From an endosymbiont of Escarpia spicata (GTDB lineage Bacteria > Pseudomonadota > Gammaproteobacteria > Chromatiales > Chromatiaceae), in NCBI GenBank assembly GCA_003349915.1, contig QFXE01000010.1:186001-250000 (forward strand): a stretch of 64,000 nt of DNA, in the 5' to 3' direction. Below the pieces are notes generated by a model. The model had not been told where the DNA came from. It searched no databases and worked only from the letters and a program-made list of their open reading frames with translations. The position numbers and the translations under genes were made by a program. Each line of letters begins with the position of its first letter. The stretch's first letter is position 1. Below, in pieces: positions 30,663 through 42,300 of the stretch.

Positions 30663-31777
30663 GTGGTGACCGGGGCCTGGTCGTTGTCGGCCTGTCCGGT
30701 GGCGTCGATTCTTCCGTCGCAGCCCTGCTCCTGAAAGAACAGGGTTACCAGGTCGAAGGCCTGTTCATGAAGAACTGGGAGGAGGATGACGACGCAGAGT
30801 ACTGCGCCGCAGCAGAAGACCTCAAGGATGCCCAGGATGTGGCAGCCATACTCGGCATTCCGTTGCACAGCGTAAATTTCTCTGCTGAATATTGGGATCG
30901 GGTTTTTGCCTATTTTCTCGATGAGTACCGTGCAGGACGAACACCCAACCCCGACGTGCTCTGCAATCGGGAGATAAAGTTCAAGGCCTTTCTCGACTAT
31001 GCATTAGAGTCTCTGGGCGCGGAACGCATTGCTACGGGGCACTATGCACGACTGGGTCAGCACACGGGAGAATATCAGCTTCAGCGAGCGGCAGACGAAG
31101 GCAAGGATCAGACCTACTTCCTCTATATGCTGGGTCAGTCACAACTCTCCCACACCCTCTTCCCGCTGGGTGACCTGCAGAAGGAGGAAGTGAGAAGAAT
31201 TGCCGGGAAAGCCGGTTTTCCCAATCACAAAAAAAAGGACAGCACCGGCATCTGTTTCATCGGGGAGCGAAAATTTCGTGAGTTTCTCAGTCGATATCTG
31301 CCGGCCAATCCGGGTCGTATCGAAGATCCTGAAGGTGTGACCCTCGGGAATCATCAGGGATTGATGTACTATACCCTGGGGCAAAGACAAGGTCTGGGTA
31401 TCGGCGGCCGGAAGAATAGCGCCGAGGCTCCCTGGTTCGTGGTGGCAAAGGATCTGCGACGAAACGTATTGATAGCAGCACAGGGCCACAAGCATCCCCT
31501 GCTGATGAGTGGTGGAGCCCTCGCAACCCAGCTGCACTGGGTCTCCGGCAAGGCACCCCAATTTCCCTTGTTTTGTAAAGCGCGACTGCGGCATCGTCAG
31601 TCCCTGCAAGATTGTGAAGTCCTTCTTCGACCGGGGAACACCTGTGAAGTCGTATTCGACGAACCCCAACGGGCCGCGACGCCCGGCCAATCAATCGTAT
31701 TCTATCGGGATGGCGACTGCCTCGGCGGCGGCATTATCGAATCCTCATACCCCTCTGGAGAGGCTTACCCACCGTGA
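30659..31777 (+). CDS. mnmA: MnmA, tRNA 2-thiouridylase
   Basis: Enzyme of 372 residues that thiolates U34 of Lys, Glu and Gln tRNAs. PP-loop [15 protein letters not shown], the catalytic Cys pair in [12 protein letters not shown] and [10 protein letters not shown], and the tRNA-binding KKKDSTG region. Overlaps rluE upstream and hflD downstream by four bases each. Confidence 0.97.
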   Translation: MSGDRGLVVVGLSGGVDSSVAALLLKEQGYQVEGLFMKNWEEDDDAEYCAAAEDLKDAQDVAAILGIPLHSVNFSAEYWDRVFAYFLDEYRAGRTPNPDVLCNREIKFKAFLDYALESLGAERIATGHYARLGQHTGEYQLQRAADEGKDQTYFLYMLGQSQLSHTLFPLGDLQKEEVRRIAGKAGFPNHKKKDSTGICFIGERKFREFLSRYLPANPGRIEDPEGVTLGNHQGLMYYTLGQRQGLGIGGRKNSAEAPWFVVAKDLRRNVLIAAQGHKHPLLMSGGALATQLHWVSGKAPQFPLFCKARLRHRQSLQDCEVLLRPGNTCEVVFDEPQRAATPGQSIVFYRDGDCLGGGIIESSYPSGEAYPP

Positions 31778-32397
31778 CATACAGCATAGAGGACCGTACC
31801 CTGGCACTTGCCGGCATCTTCCAGGCAGCCACACTGGTGCAGCAGATCGGACGGCGGGGAATGGCGGATTCGGAGATTATGAACCGCAGTATCCACAGTC
31901 TGTTCGAGACAGATGCTGGAACTGTTTCCGATGTTTTCGGCGGCATCAAAGGCGTTGCCTTCGGCCTGCGCGAGGTTTATCGTCAACTGAGTGGTGAAGG
32001 CAAACGGGATGCGGAAGTCACCGGGTATCTACTCGCCCTGATTCAACTCGAACGCAAGCTCTCAAAGCTGCCGGAGCGTTTGACGAAAATCCGCCAGGGT
32101 ATCGATTTGACCACAACCCGCCTGGCACATTTCCCTGAAATGCACTCCAATATTCTCGCCTCCCTGGCGGAGATATATGCCGAGAATGTCAGCACTCTGC
32201 AACCAAGAATCATGGTTCAGGGGGAAGTTGTCTATCTGCAGAATCCTGATAATGTGAATCGGATTCGCTCTCTGTTGCTCGCGGGCATCCGCTCCGCCAT
32301 GTTGTGGCACCAAACCGGTGGCCGCAGGATGCAAATCGCGTTTGGAAGGAAAAATTATCTGACCACAGCAAAAAAATTGCTGGATCAGTCCACATGA
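31774..32397 (+). CDS. hflD: HflD-like protein
   Basis: All-helical protein of 207 residues matching HflD ([34 protein letters not shown]-like core). In E. coli it associates with the inner membrane and modulates lambda CII; its general cell role is unclear. GTG start overlapping the mnmA stop. Between mnmA and purB as in E. coli. Confidence 0.92.
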   Translation: MTYSIEDRTLALAGIFQAATLVQQIGRRGMADSEIMNRSIHSLFETDAGTVSDVFGGIKGVAFGLREVYRQLSGEGKRDAEVTGYLLALIQLERKLSKLPERLTKIRQGIDLTTTRLAHFPEMHSNILASLAEIYAENVSTLQPRIMVQGEVVYLQNPDNVNRIRSLLLAGIRSAMLWHQTGGRRMQIAFGRKNYLTTAKKLLDQST

Positions 32398-32495
32398 GAA
32401 TTTGAACAATTGTTAAATGCGACAGTGTCGCGGGTCTTACAATCAGGGCCTGTAGTACCCTGAAAATCGAAATTTCAAACGATCAGGATATTTTT

Positions 32496-32981
32496 ATGAA
32501 ACTGCTCCATTCAGCTTTGCCCCTCGCTTTCACTTTGGCCCTTACCGCTTGCGGCGAGTCCAACACCCCCGCGCCTGTGGCCACACCTGCACCGGAACAG
32601 ACGGCTGTCAGCACATCAAATGAACCGGCCCAGGCACCACAGGTGGAAGTTGCAGAAGCCCCGGTATCGGCGACTGATCCGTCACTGACCGATCAAGCCA
32701 AAACCGTGGGGAAAGAGACCTGGGAAAAAACCAAGGAAGTCTCCGCTGACACCTATGATGCCGTTGCAGAAAAAAGCAAAGAAATCTACGAATCGACAAA
32801 AGACACTGCCGGCGAAGTCGGTGGCACCATCAAAGAAAAATCGGGCGAATACTATGACGCGGCCAAAGAGACCGCCGGGGACATCGGTAGCTCAATCGGC
32901 GACAAATCGAGTGAGTACTACGATGCCGCCAAGGCAAAAGGCATGGAGATGATGGGCGGCGCGGAAGAGAAAGCGGAGTAA
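32496..32981 (+). CDS. Predicted lipoprotein with LEA-like repeats
   Basis: Unrecognised protein of 161 residues. Signal peptide with lipobox LTAC (C19), then a Pro/Ala/Thr-rich linker (20-65) and a charged amphipathic region rich in Lys, Glu, Ala and Tyr. A unit of roughly 22 residues recurs (KSGEYYDAAKETAGDIG, then KSSEYYDAAKAKG), and shorter K-x3-YE/D units precede it. Such repeats resemble LEA-type or apolipoprotein-like helices, which may associate with membranes or protect from desiccation; this is only analogy. It stands alone between hflD and purB, with its own leader. Confidence 0.75.
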   Translation: MKLLHSALPLAFTLALTACGESNTPAPVATPAPEQTAVSTSNEPAQAPQVEVAEAPVSATDPSLTDQAKTVGKETWEKTKEVSADTYDAVAEKSKEIYESTKDTAGEVGGTIKEKSGEYYDAAKETAGDIGSSIGDKSSEYYDAAKAKGMEMMGGAEEKAE

Positions 32982-33046
32982 ATCTATAACTCAAGTTTCG
33001 GAGTTCAAGCCATCCTGAAAAGATGAAGGGGCGTATAATTCATCTT

Positions 33047-33112
33047 GTAGGGTGTACTGCGCGCACCAGAATAAGCAGCTACAGCAATCATGGTGCGCAT
33101 GGCGCACCCTAC
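33047..33112. repeat. REP-like pair, family B
   Basis: Left unit GTAGGGTGTACTGCGCGCACC is degenerate; the right arm (33090-33112) is an exact 23-bp copy, in opposite orientation, of the arm at 17094-17116. Located between the lipoprotein gene and purB. Confidence 0.75.
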
Positions 33113-33170
33113 TTTTGCCGCATTCATAGAATGCCACACCCCATCACGAACCCCAAAACTTGAGTTATAA

Positions 33171-34574
<1,404 letters not shown>

Positions 34575-34724
34575 TTCAGATCTCATATCTGCTCAAAAAT
34601 GTGATCTCCAGCACAGTTTTGCATAAGGAATTTAGTTCATACTAACTCTGCACGCACGAACCTGATTGGCTAGTCCTCCCGTTCGTGTCCGCAAACACAG
34701 GGTCTTCAGTTGTGCGTGCGATTT

Positions 34725-34770
34725 AAAACCCGGCATACCTCCCCCAACTTGGTGTGCCGGGTTTTCTTTT
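34725..34770. terminator. Bidirectional intrinsic terminator between purB and the spondin-domain gene
   Basis: A 15-bp stem, AAAACCCGGCATACC against GGTGTGCCGGGTTTT with one G-U pair, an 11-base loop and TTTTCTTTT after it. The A-rich left arm gives a U tract in the other direction too, so it can serve both convergent genes. Confidence 0.85.
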
Positions 34771-34805
34771 GCCTGTTTTACGCGCTTCTCGTTAATCCGG
34801 ATCGC

Positions 34806-35528
34806 TCAATCATCATCACGACGTTCGCCGACACGGATAACGACCCGGGCAACAGGATTCAGCCAGCGATGGACACGACTGTCGAGATCGCTGCTTCCAC
34901 CGTTCAAATCCTCGTCACCCACCACGCCCTTGTGGACATGCACGTTGACATTTTGCTCGGCGTCAAAAACTCCGGTGGCACCACTACCGTTGTATCCGCC
35001 TGGATCAGCGGGAACACCGGGCGCACCTGGAGCACCGCCGCCATTGACAATCTCATCATTGGCCTCGGTTCCAGCATCGTAGCCGTTGAGTAAATAGGTA
35101 TGGATACCTTTTCGTTTAGGGATTTTAATGGCATCCAATCCAACAAAGCCGTCATTGGTGGGCAGCAGCATGCCGATAATTGACAGACGTGAGGTGGAGT
35201 GGCCATGAATATCCAGTTCAGCATCCGTAGTCTCACCGGGTCCCAGTAGCCCGGCGGCCGGATTAGCCACATACTCACCACCGGCCGCCTCAACATCGCC
35301 AATCAGGCCAGAGATGTTCCCGCCTTCAGCTGCAGCCTGCAAATTCACTGATGCTTCCGTGCCGACTTCAAAAAGATGGGTGTCCCGATCATGCGCAGCA
35401 ACCAGCAATGGGGTGAAGTAGACACCAGCCGTAAGATTGGTGACCTCTACAGTGATATCCCTTGCCAGTAATGGTGATGAAGCCAGGATGCCACCTGCCA
35501 GTAAAAGGGTAGCGATGTGCCTTTTCAT
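34806..35528 (-). CDS. Exported spondin-domain protein
   Basis: Protein of 240 residues with a Sec signal peptide (to about 22, LLARD). The following region matches the spondin_N pattern seen in bacteria: ITVEVTNLTAGVYFTPLLVAAHD, LFEVGTEASVNLQAAAEGG, and a histidine-rich end segment NVNVHVHKG. A Gly/Pro/Ala stretch (about 170-190) lies between. Function in bacteria is not known; possibly cell-surface or matrix. Strong GAGGAG ribosome site before the ATG. Stands alone, convergent with purB. Confidence 0.82.
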   Translation of the reverse strand: MKRHIATLLLAGGILASSPLLARDITVEVTNLTAGVYFTPLLVAAHDRDTHLFEVGTEASVNLQAAAEGGNISGLIGDVEAAGGEYVANPAAGLLGPGETTDAELDIHGHSTSRLSIIGMLLPTNDGFVGLDAIKIPKRKGIHTYLLNGYDAGTEANDEIVNGGGAPGAPGVPADPGGYNGSGATGVFDAEQNVNVHVHKGVVGDEDLNGGSSDLDSRVHRWLNPVARVVIRVGERRDDD

Positions 35529-35809
35529 AATGATCTCCTCAAAACAGTGTTGTTACAGGATCCCCTGCACAACCAAGTCTGAGTCCTGGTAATCTCGCAA
35601 CCGTCCCGAAATTGTCACAATTCACTAACTTTCAGTAGAAAAAACCATTTATCAACCCCCGACCAGTCGGGAGGGTTGGTTTATACTTTGAAGAATCATT
35701 AACCAACTGTCTTTTTGAACAATGACAAATCGGCAGGAGATCTCTCCTTTCGTCGAGATGACAATGAGGGGTAATCCCCCCGAATCGCAGTGACCACGCA
35801 GATCAGACT
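35529..35809. other. Gap with palindrome upstream of roxA
   Basis: Divergent gap between the spondin-domain gene and roxA. It holds a GC-rich inverted repeat (about 35655-35682; CCCGAC-CA-GTCGGG nested in CAACC/GGTTG arms) and no gene. The palindrome could be a small mobile remnant or a protein-binding site; no promoter was assigned with confidence. Confidence 0.4.
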
Positions 35810-36982
35810 ATGCAGAGACTGAAATTTCCCGACGGATTGACTGCCGAGCAGTTCCTCACCGATTACTGGCAGCAGAAACCCCTGCTCTTTCGTCAGGCAC
35901 TGCCTGATTTCAGATGCCATCTTGAACCTGACGAACTGGCAGGACTGGCCTGTGAAGACGATGTCGAATCCCGCCTGGTATTGGAAAAACACGGGTCAAC
36001 ACCCTGGGAAGCCCGCCACGGCCCCTTCGATGACGAGACATTTTCCAAACTGCCCGAGAGTCACTGGACACTCCTGGTACAGGATGTAGACAAACATCTG
36101 CCTGAAGTCGCCAGACTGACGGAATATTTTCGTTTCCTGCCCGATTGGCGATTCGATGATGTCATGGTCAGTTATGCTGCTGACCAGGGTTCGGTAGGCC
36201 CCCACATCGACGATTACGATGTCTTTCTGTTCCAGGCCAAGGGACGTCGCCGCTGGAAGATCCACTATCAGAGAGTCACCGAGGATGATTACATCCCCGG
36301 TCTAGACCTGCGTATCCTGCCGGAATTCAAAGCTGAAGAGGAGTGGCTACTGGAACCCGGCGATATGCTCTATCTGCCTCCCAATGTTGCCCACTGGGGC
36401 GTCGCTGAGGGTGAATGTTTGAGTTGTTCGATAGGCTTTCAGGCACCTGCTTTCAGAGAAATGGCCACCGCCTGGTGCGAGGAGCTGGTACAAAAACGTA
36501 TCGCAACAGGCCGTATACGCGACAAGCCGCTCAAACCCCAGTCTGCCAGCGCCGAAATAAAACCCCAGGCGCTTGAACAGATAAGAGAGCTGCTCGATGA
36601 ACTGCTCGCACAAGATAGCGATCACCAGCGCCGCTGGTTCGGACGTTTTATCACTGAGAGCAAACTGAATCTTCAGGTAGAGGAACAGGATCAGCCACTC
36701 GATCCCGACATCTTCCACAATCGATTCAGGGAGGTAGCGGTCATCCACCGCAATCCCTGCACGCGTTTGGCATTCAGCCGCGGCGACCAGGGCAACGACT
36801 CACTCTTTGCCAACGGCAAAGAGTATCCCCTCCCCTCAGATGAGGGGGATTTCCTCCCGGTCATCACTCACTACCAAGCACTGCACTATGGCTATCTTGA
36901 GGCATGGCTGGAACAGCCTGATTATCTACAGCTGGTCTGTGACCTCTACAACGACGGCCATTTTGAGTTTCCTGATGATTAA
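35810..36982 (+). CDS. roxA: RoxA/YcfD-type ribosomal protein L16 arginine hydroxylase
   Basis: Cupin-fold (JmjC-like) 2-oxoglutarate/Fe(II) oxygenase of 390 residues. Iron ligands are visible as H-x-D in VGPHIDDYDVFLFQ and the distal His in LPPNVAHWG. YcfD hydroxylates Arg81 of L16 in E. coli. C-terminal winged-helix part follows. In E. coli the gene lies near purB beyond phoPQ, which are absent here. Confidence 0.93.
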   Translation: MQRLKFPDGLTAEQFLTDYWQQKPLLFRQALPDFRCHLEPDELAGLACEDDVESRLVLEKHGSTPWEARHGPFDDETFSKLPESHWTLLVQDVDKHLPEVARLTEYFRFLPDWRFDDVMVSYAADQGSVGPHIDDYDVFLFQAKGRRRWKIHYQRVTEDDYIPGLDLRILPEFKAEEEWLLEPGDMLYLPPNVAHWGVAEGECLSCSIGFQAPAFREMATAWCEELVQKRIATGRIRDKPLKPQSASAEIKPQALEQIRELLDELLAQDSDHQRRWFGRFITESKLNLQVEEQDQPLDPDIFHNRFREVAVIHRNPCTRLAFSRGDQGNDSLFANGKEYPLPSDEGDFLPVITHYQALHYGYLEAWLEQPDYLQLVCDLYNDGHFEFPDD

Positions 36983-37421
36983 GCCGGCCTTTCAGATACG
37001 TATTGCCCACTGGTCCGAAGACCAGGTTTTGCTGAAGCAGGTCAGAGAAATCGTCTTTGTTCATGAGCAGCACGTGCCGCAGACGCTCGAGTGGGATGGT
37101 CTGGATGAAGGCGCACTGCACCTGCTCGCCGTAGAACAGAAGACAGGTGAGCCGGTCGGTACCTCACGCCTGCTGCAAAGTGGCCAGATTGGGCGTATGG
37201 CAGTCATTCGCTCATGGCGCGGACAAGGCGTCGGCAAAGCCCTCTTACAAAAATTGCTGGTTATCGCGGATCAGAACGGTTACCCCAGCCTGTTCCTGAA
37301 TGCCCAATCAACAGCGCTCTCCTTCTATGCACAGCGTGGCTTCATTGCAGAGGGTGATGAGTTCATGGATGCCGGCATCCCGCACCGCCGGATGACAAAG
37401 GAGCCTCTGAACAATGCCTGA
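36975..37421 (+). CDS. GNAT family N-acetyltransferase
   Basis: Protein of 148 residues with the acetyl-CoA-binding signature RSWRGQGVGKALL and the earlier motif IVFVHEQHVPQTLEWDGLD, as in the YjcF/ElaA-like group. The substrate is unknown. The ATG at 36975 overlaps the roxA stop by eight bases, and the stop overlaps the next gene by eight bases, so the three are co-expressed. Confidence 0.88.
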   Translation: MIKPAFQIRIAHWSEDQVLLKQVREIVFVHEQHVPQTLEWDGLDEGALHLLAVEQKTGEPVGTSRLLQSGQIGRMAVIRSWRGQGVGKALLQKLLVIADQNGYPSLFLNAQSTALSFYAQRGFIAEGDEFMDAGIPHRRMTKEPLNNA

Positions 37422-37938
37422 TCAAGCGCCCACTTTTCAGAATGCAATCCTTGGTGTTACCAGCGACACTTTTTACCTGCAGGATCCCGCCGAAAACCTT
37501 GCCGTTGCATCACGGCTTGTCGAACAGGCAAATCGCGAGTTGCAGATATTCACCCGCGATCTCGATCCACCGGTATTTGACAAAACAGCGTTCCTTGAAC
37601 CTTTTAAGCGATTAGCGCTCAACTCCCGTTTTGCCAGAATACGGATAGTGCTGCAGGACAACAGTGCGATACAAAAAACGGGGCATCGCCTGGTCACACT
37701 GGCGCAACGTTTGACCACCACCGTTGAAATCAGAAAAACTGGCGAGACCTACCAACAATTCCCAGAGAATTTCATGCTGGTGGATGGTTGCGGTTATCTG
37801 CACCGGTCACTGCCGACCCGCTACGATGCCGTTGCTGCCTTCAATGCCCGACCAAGGGTTCATCAACTGACAGAGATATTCGATGAAGCCTGGGAGACTG
37901 GGGAGCCGGATGCTGAACTCTGGCGGCTACATTTGTAG
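37414..37938 (+). CDS. Conserved protein of unknown function downstream of GNAT
   Basis: Protein of 174 residues with no signal peptide. Conserved-looking blocks are ELQIFTRDLDPPVFD, RFARIRIVLQD, GHRLVTLAQRL and YLHRSLPTRYDA. The order of strands and the RDLDPPVFD segment recall half of a phospholipase-D-like fold without the HKD motif; this is a structural guess. It is translationally coupled to the GNAT gene, a pairing I believe occurs in other gammaproteobacteria. Confidence 0.75.
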   Translation: MPDQAPTFQNAILGVTSDTFYLQDPAENLAVASRLVEQANRELQIFTRDLDPPVFDKTAFLEPFKRLALNSRFARIRIVLQDNSAIQKTGHRLVTLAQRLTTTVEIRKTGETYQQFPENFMLVDGCGYLHRSLPTRYDAVAAFNARPRVHQLTEIFDEAWETGEPDAELWRLHL

Positions 37939-37990
37939 TGGAACTCATAACTGCATAACCTGTTTCAGCAATCCATCGTTGGAAAACGCC

Positions 37991-38788
37991 ATGACCCAAT
38001 CCATCTACCTGATTATCATCCTCCTGTTTCTTCCCCTCCAGACGCAGGCAGAGAGTTTGGGAATATTCGAACTCAAGGGCAGGACACACCAGGAGATGAT
38101 CCCTCTGCTCAAACCCTTCGTGGGTCCTGAAGGCACAATCGAAGGGATGCACAACAAGCTGATTATTCGCACCTCGCCAGAACGATTGGCTGAGATAAAA
38201 AAGATCATCAACGAGTTCGACCATGCGCCAAGACGGATGTTGATCCATGTTCGTGAACATGCACCCTCACAGCAGCAGAAACAGCAGGTCGAACTTCACG
38301 CCGGAAACGACAGCATCAGAATTGGCACTCAATCGGAACGAGGCAGTATCAAACGCTACACAACCGAAAGCCACACTGATGCCAGCCGGACGATACAGAC
38401 CCTGGAGGGTCAATCCGCCTTCATAAAAACGGGTATCAGCCGGCCTGTTGAAACAGGAACCGGGATAATAGCTGGTCCCATTGTCGGATATCAGAGCACT
38501 ACGGAGTATCAGGATATCAGCTCCGGTTTCCATGTAACACCGCAGATCATCGGTGATCACATCAGACTGGAGATCACCAACCGCCACGCACAACCCGGAC
38601 GCCGTCAGGAAACAGTTGAGCACACCGAAAGCACAACGGTGGTGAGTGTCAAACCTGGAGAATGGATTCCCCTCAGCAGCACCGGCCGAGCCGGTTCGAA
38701 TAGAATATCCGACATCGGCCTGCAGGCAAGAACCCGCACCAGCGACGAGCACTCGACCTGGATCAAGGTGGAACTACTGGACAGATAA
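37991..38788 (+). CDS. Exported secretin-like (NolW-type) protein
   Basis: Protein of 265 residues with a signal peptide (to about 20, LQTQAES). A secretin N-domain-like segment follows (GRTHQEMIPLLKPF ... MHNKLIIRTSPERLAEIKKIINEFD). The C-terminal part (GPIVGYQSTTEYQDISSGFHVTPQIIGDHIRLEI in outline) resembles the beta-lip portion of secretins but is far too short to form a full gate. I chose the ATG at 37991, ahead of the signal peptide; the upstream frame overlaps the previous gene. No other type II/IV secretion genes are nearby. Confidence 0.8.
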   Translation: MTQSIYLIIILLFLPLQTQAESLGIFELKGRTHQEMIPLLKPFVGPEGTIEGMHNKLIIRTSPERLAEIKKIINEFDHAPRRMLIHVREHAPSQQQKQQVELHAGNDSIRIGTQSERGSIKRYTTESHTDASRTIQTLEGQSAFIKTGISRPVETGTGIIAGPIVGYQSTTEYQDISSGFHVTPQIIGDHIRLEITNRHAQPGRRQETVEHTESTTVVSVKPGEWIPLSSTGRAGSNRISDIGLQARTRTSDEHSTWIKVELLDR

Positions 38789-38855
38789 CTCTCCCTTGAG
38801 GCTTCCGTGCTGTTTTATCAGCAAGAAAGTGGGAACTACCAAGGGAGGATTTTTT

Positions 38856-39257
38856 TTAGTTTCCAGGCCATATGAATTCGACTCGAATGCCACTTGGCTC
38901 ATAGCACATCATGTGTTTTGCAGGCCCCTGCCGCAATAGCTCTGGTGAAAACTCTATCTTGATGCCGTTATTTTCCAGCTTTCTGAAAATGCTGTTTAAA
39001 TCATCTTCATTTTCAACATTAAATGCCACATGGTGCAGCCCAACGTTTTTGTTTTTATTAAATTGGCTTGACGGTTCCTCTTTTGTTGCCCAAAGCGTAA
39101 CCATTATGCTGCCATCACTTACAAAGACAGCGGGATATTCATCATCTCTTCTCACCTCATTCCAGCCCAGTAACGAAGTAAAAAAGTCTGCACTCTCTTC
39201 CAACTTTGCTACGGTTAGACCGATGTGATGACAACCTTTTGTCGTTGATTTGTCCAT
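38856..39257 (-). CDS. VOC/glyoxalase-fold protein
   Basis: Protein of 133 residues with paired beta-alpha-beta-beta-beta modules. Possible metal ligands: His in GCHHIGLTV, His in VGLHHVAFNV, and Glu in GIRVEFIWPG. Could be a lactoylglutathione lyase-like enzyme or a resistance-type dioxygenase relative; the substrate cannot be told. Single gene, ATG start. Confidence 0.83.
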   Translation of the reverse strand: MDKSTTKGCHHIGLTVAKLEESADFFTSLLGWNEVRRDDEYPAVFVSDGSIMVTLWATKEEPSSQFNKNKNVGLHHVAFNVENEDDLNSIFRKLENNGIKIEFSPELLRQGPAKHMMCYEPSGIRVEFIWPGN

Positions 39258-39305
39258 GGTATTTGTTAGCTTCCCAAATAATCTCCAATATTGAATAAAG
39301 TGGGA

Positions 39306-42300
39306 CTACTCGACAGGTAACTCAGGGGTTCCGGGTGTCTCCTCCTCATCCTGTTCAGACAGCAGGCCAAAATCATTCAGTATGCTGAACAGCGCCGGTA
39401 CCACCAGTAGCACAAGCATAGTGGTCGCCAACAGGCCAAAAACGATACTGGTAGCCAGGGGTATCAGAATTTGTGCCTGCATGCTCTTTTCAAGCAGCAG
39501 CGGGGTAAGCCCGGCAATGGTTGTAATGGAGGTCAACAGCACCGCGCGGAACCGCTCCCGACTCGCCATCTTTGCCGCCTCAACAATTGCATGTCCCTCC
39601 CGTACCCGCAGCTTTAAAAACTCAACCAGCAGAATAGAGTCGTTCACCACAATTCCCGAGAGAGAGGCGAAGCCGATGACACCAGGCATGGTGAGGTTGA
39701 GCCCCATCAACAGATGGCCCCAAACAACACCAATCAAAGCCAGCGGTATCACTGTCATTACGACAACCGGCTCGACATAACTGCGAAACTGAAAGCTGAG
39801 CAGGATAAAAATACCGACAAGTCCAATACCGAATGCCCGCAGCATGGAAGCTGCTGTCTTGGCGGTCCTCTTCGACTCGCCTTCGATACCGGCGCTGACA
39901 CCGGGATAGCGCTCCAGCAATTGTGGCAGATAGTGTTTTTTGGTATCGCCGACAATCTCGGCAGCGTTGGCGATTCGGCTATCGATATCGCCCTGAACCG
40001 TTATAGTGCGCCTTCCGTTTACGCGCTGGATGCGAGCGTAACCGCGATCATGTTCAATGTGTGCAACCGCACTAAGGGGAACCTGGTCACCCGCCGCGGT
40101 GGTGATTCTGAACATCTCGATATCGGTCAGATCGGAACGGTCCTGATCCATGAGCCGGACATCGATTTCATAGGACTCAGGCCCGACCTGGATCTCTGTT
40201 GCGGTGGTTCCATAGAAGGCGGCCCGCAACTGATTGGCAATGGTAAAGGCATCCAGGCCCAGAGAGAGTGCACCCTCTTTCAGACTCAGGCGCAACTCCG
40301 GTTTGCCGGGACGCAGGTTGTCGGTAACATCGAATACCCCTCGATAGCGTGACAGCCAGGATTGAAGCTCTCGTGATGCCTGCTTGAGCTGATCCAAATC
40401 ATCGCCAACCAGACGAATCTCCATTGGAATTCCGCCCGGACCGATTACCGGCTCCTTGAAGCTCAAGGCATCAAGATCAGGGATTTCGCCCACTTCACTA
40501 CGCCACTGATTGATCACATCGTCCAATGAGCCGCTACGTTCTTCAGCCGTCAACAGATCGACAGTAACCGTGGCAACATGGGGACCGGCCTCGTTGGCAT
40601 CCATGTTGGAGTTGTAACGGATCTGGACATTCTTCAGCAGACGTTGACCACCCGGCTGTAACGGCGTGAACGTCTCATCCACTTTTTTCAGTCCAGCGGT
40701 CACCCGCTCCACCACGGCTTCCGTACGCCATAGCGGGGTACCCTGGGGCAGCAGGATACGTGCCTCTATGGTGTCACCCTCGATATCGGGAAAGGCCTGG
40801 AATTTGAGTTTGCCTCCCGCCATCATGCCGATACTGGCCACGAACAAGGCGATTACACCACCGACAAACCAGTAGCGTTGATGAATAACACTATCTACGA
40901 TACGCCCCAGAGTGACATCCCTGAAACGTAGCAGTTGATCGTCAAAGGCTTGCCGGAAGCGCCCGGTTTCCTGCTCATGGTGTTTCAATGAGTGCGCCAG
41001 ATGGTGCGGCAGGATAAGAAAGGCCTCGATCAGGCTGACTGCAATCACCAGGATCAGCACCATTGGTATGAACTGCAATACCTTGCCCAGATGTCCCGAG
41101 AGAAACGCCAGAGGCCCAAAGACAGCGATTGTGGTCAGAAATGATGAACGCACACCGGGCGCTACCTGCCGGGTTCCATCGATTGCCGCCTGCATGGCGT
41201 TTTTTCCCCGCTTCAGGTGCGTGGCGATGTTTTCTGCGATTACGATCGCGTCATCCATCAGCAAGCCAATCGCTATCAACAGCGCCACAATGGTGATCAT
41301 GTTGATAGTCAGTCCCAGTACGCTCATAAAGAAGAGCGCACCCAGAAATGAGATCGGCAGCCCCATCGCCACCCAGAAGGCAAAGCGTCCCTGGAAGAAG
41401 AGCCACATGGTCAGGAACACCAACAATAGGCCTTGGGCGCCATTTTTCAGTAGCAGAGAGAGGCGATCACGCACCACCGATGAGCGATCCTCGGTGAGCG
41501 CAAAGACTACACCGGAGGGTGCAGTCAAGCGCAATTCATCCAGATAGCTGGAGACCGCATCTATGACCACCAGCGTATCCTGCTGCTTGGTCTTGTTGAT
41601 CTGGAGAATTGCCGCACGCTTGCCATTGAAGAGAATTTTGTCCTCGTCCAGTTCAAAGCGGTCACTGATATGGGCGATATCCCCCAGACGTATCTCAGAG
41701 CCGGAACTGGCGCTGACCACAATCAAATCTGCCAACTCCTCCGGTGTCCTCCGCAGATCTATAAAGCGGAGAAGAATGTCCCGTTCCCTTGTTTCCAGAG
41801 ATCCAGCAGGCAGATCCACGCCCTGACGGGCAATGACATTGGCAATATCAGACATGCTTACGCCGTATTGGCGCAGTGCAGAAGCAGAAACCTCGATACG
41901 CAGTTGGTGATCAGAAAATCCTTTGACATCGACTTGCGAAACTTCGGGAAGTACCTGAAATCGATCCTTTACCTGTTCAGCATAGGCTTTCAGATGGCTC
42001 ACCGACATAGGACCGGTAACCGCAATGGAGACGACTCTGTCGGTACGGCCCAGTTCCCGGATGACCGGTGGTTCCACCTGTTCAGGAAAATTGTCGATGG
42101 CATCGATCTCAGTCTTGATATCGTCCTTGAAACGGAGCAGATCTCCCCCCTCCTCCATCTCCACCACAGCAACGCTGAAACCCTCTTTGGCGTCACAACG
42201 CATCTCAGCTACGTCACTGATACCATCGACGGCATCTTCGATGCGCAGGCATAGTGCCTCTTCCACGTCCTCAGCACTGGCGCCAGGATAGACGACCCGT

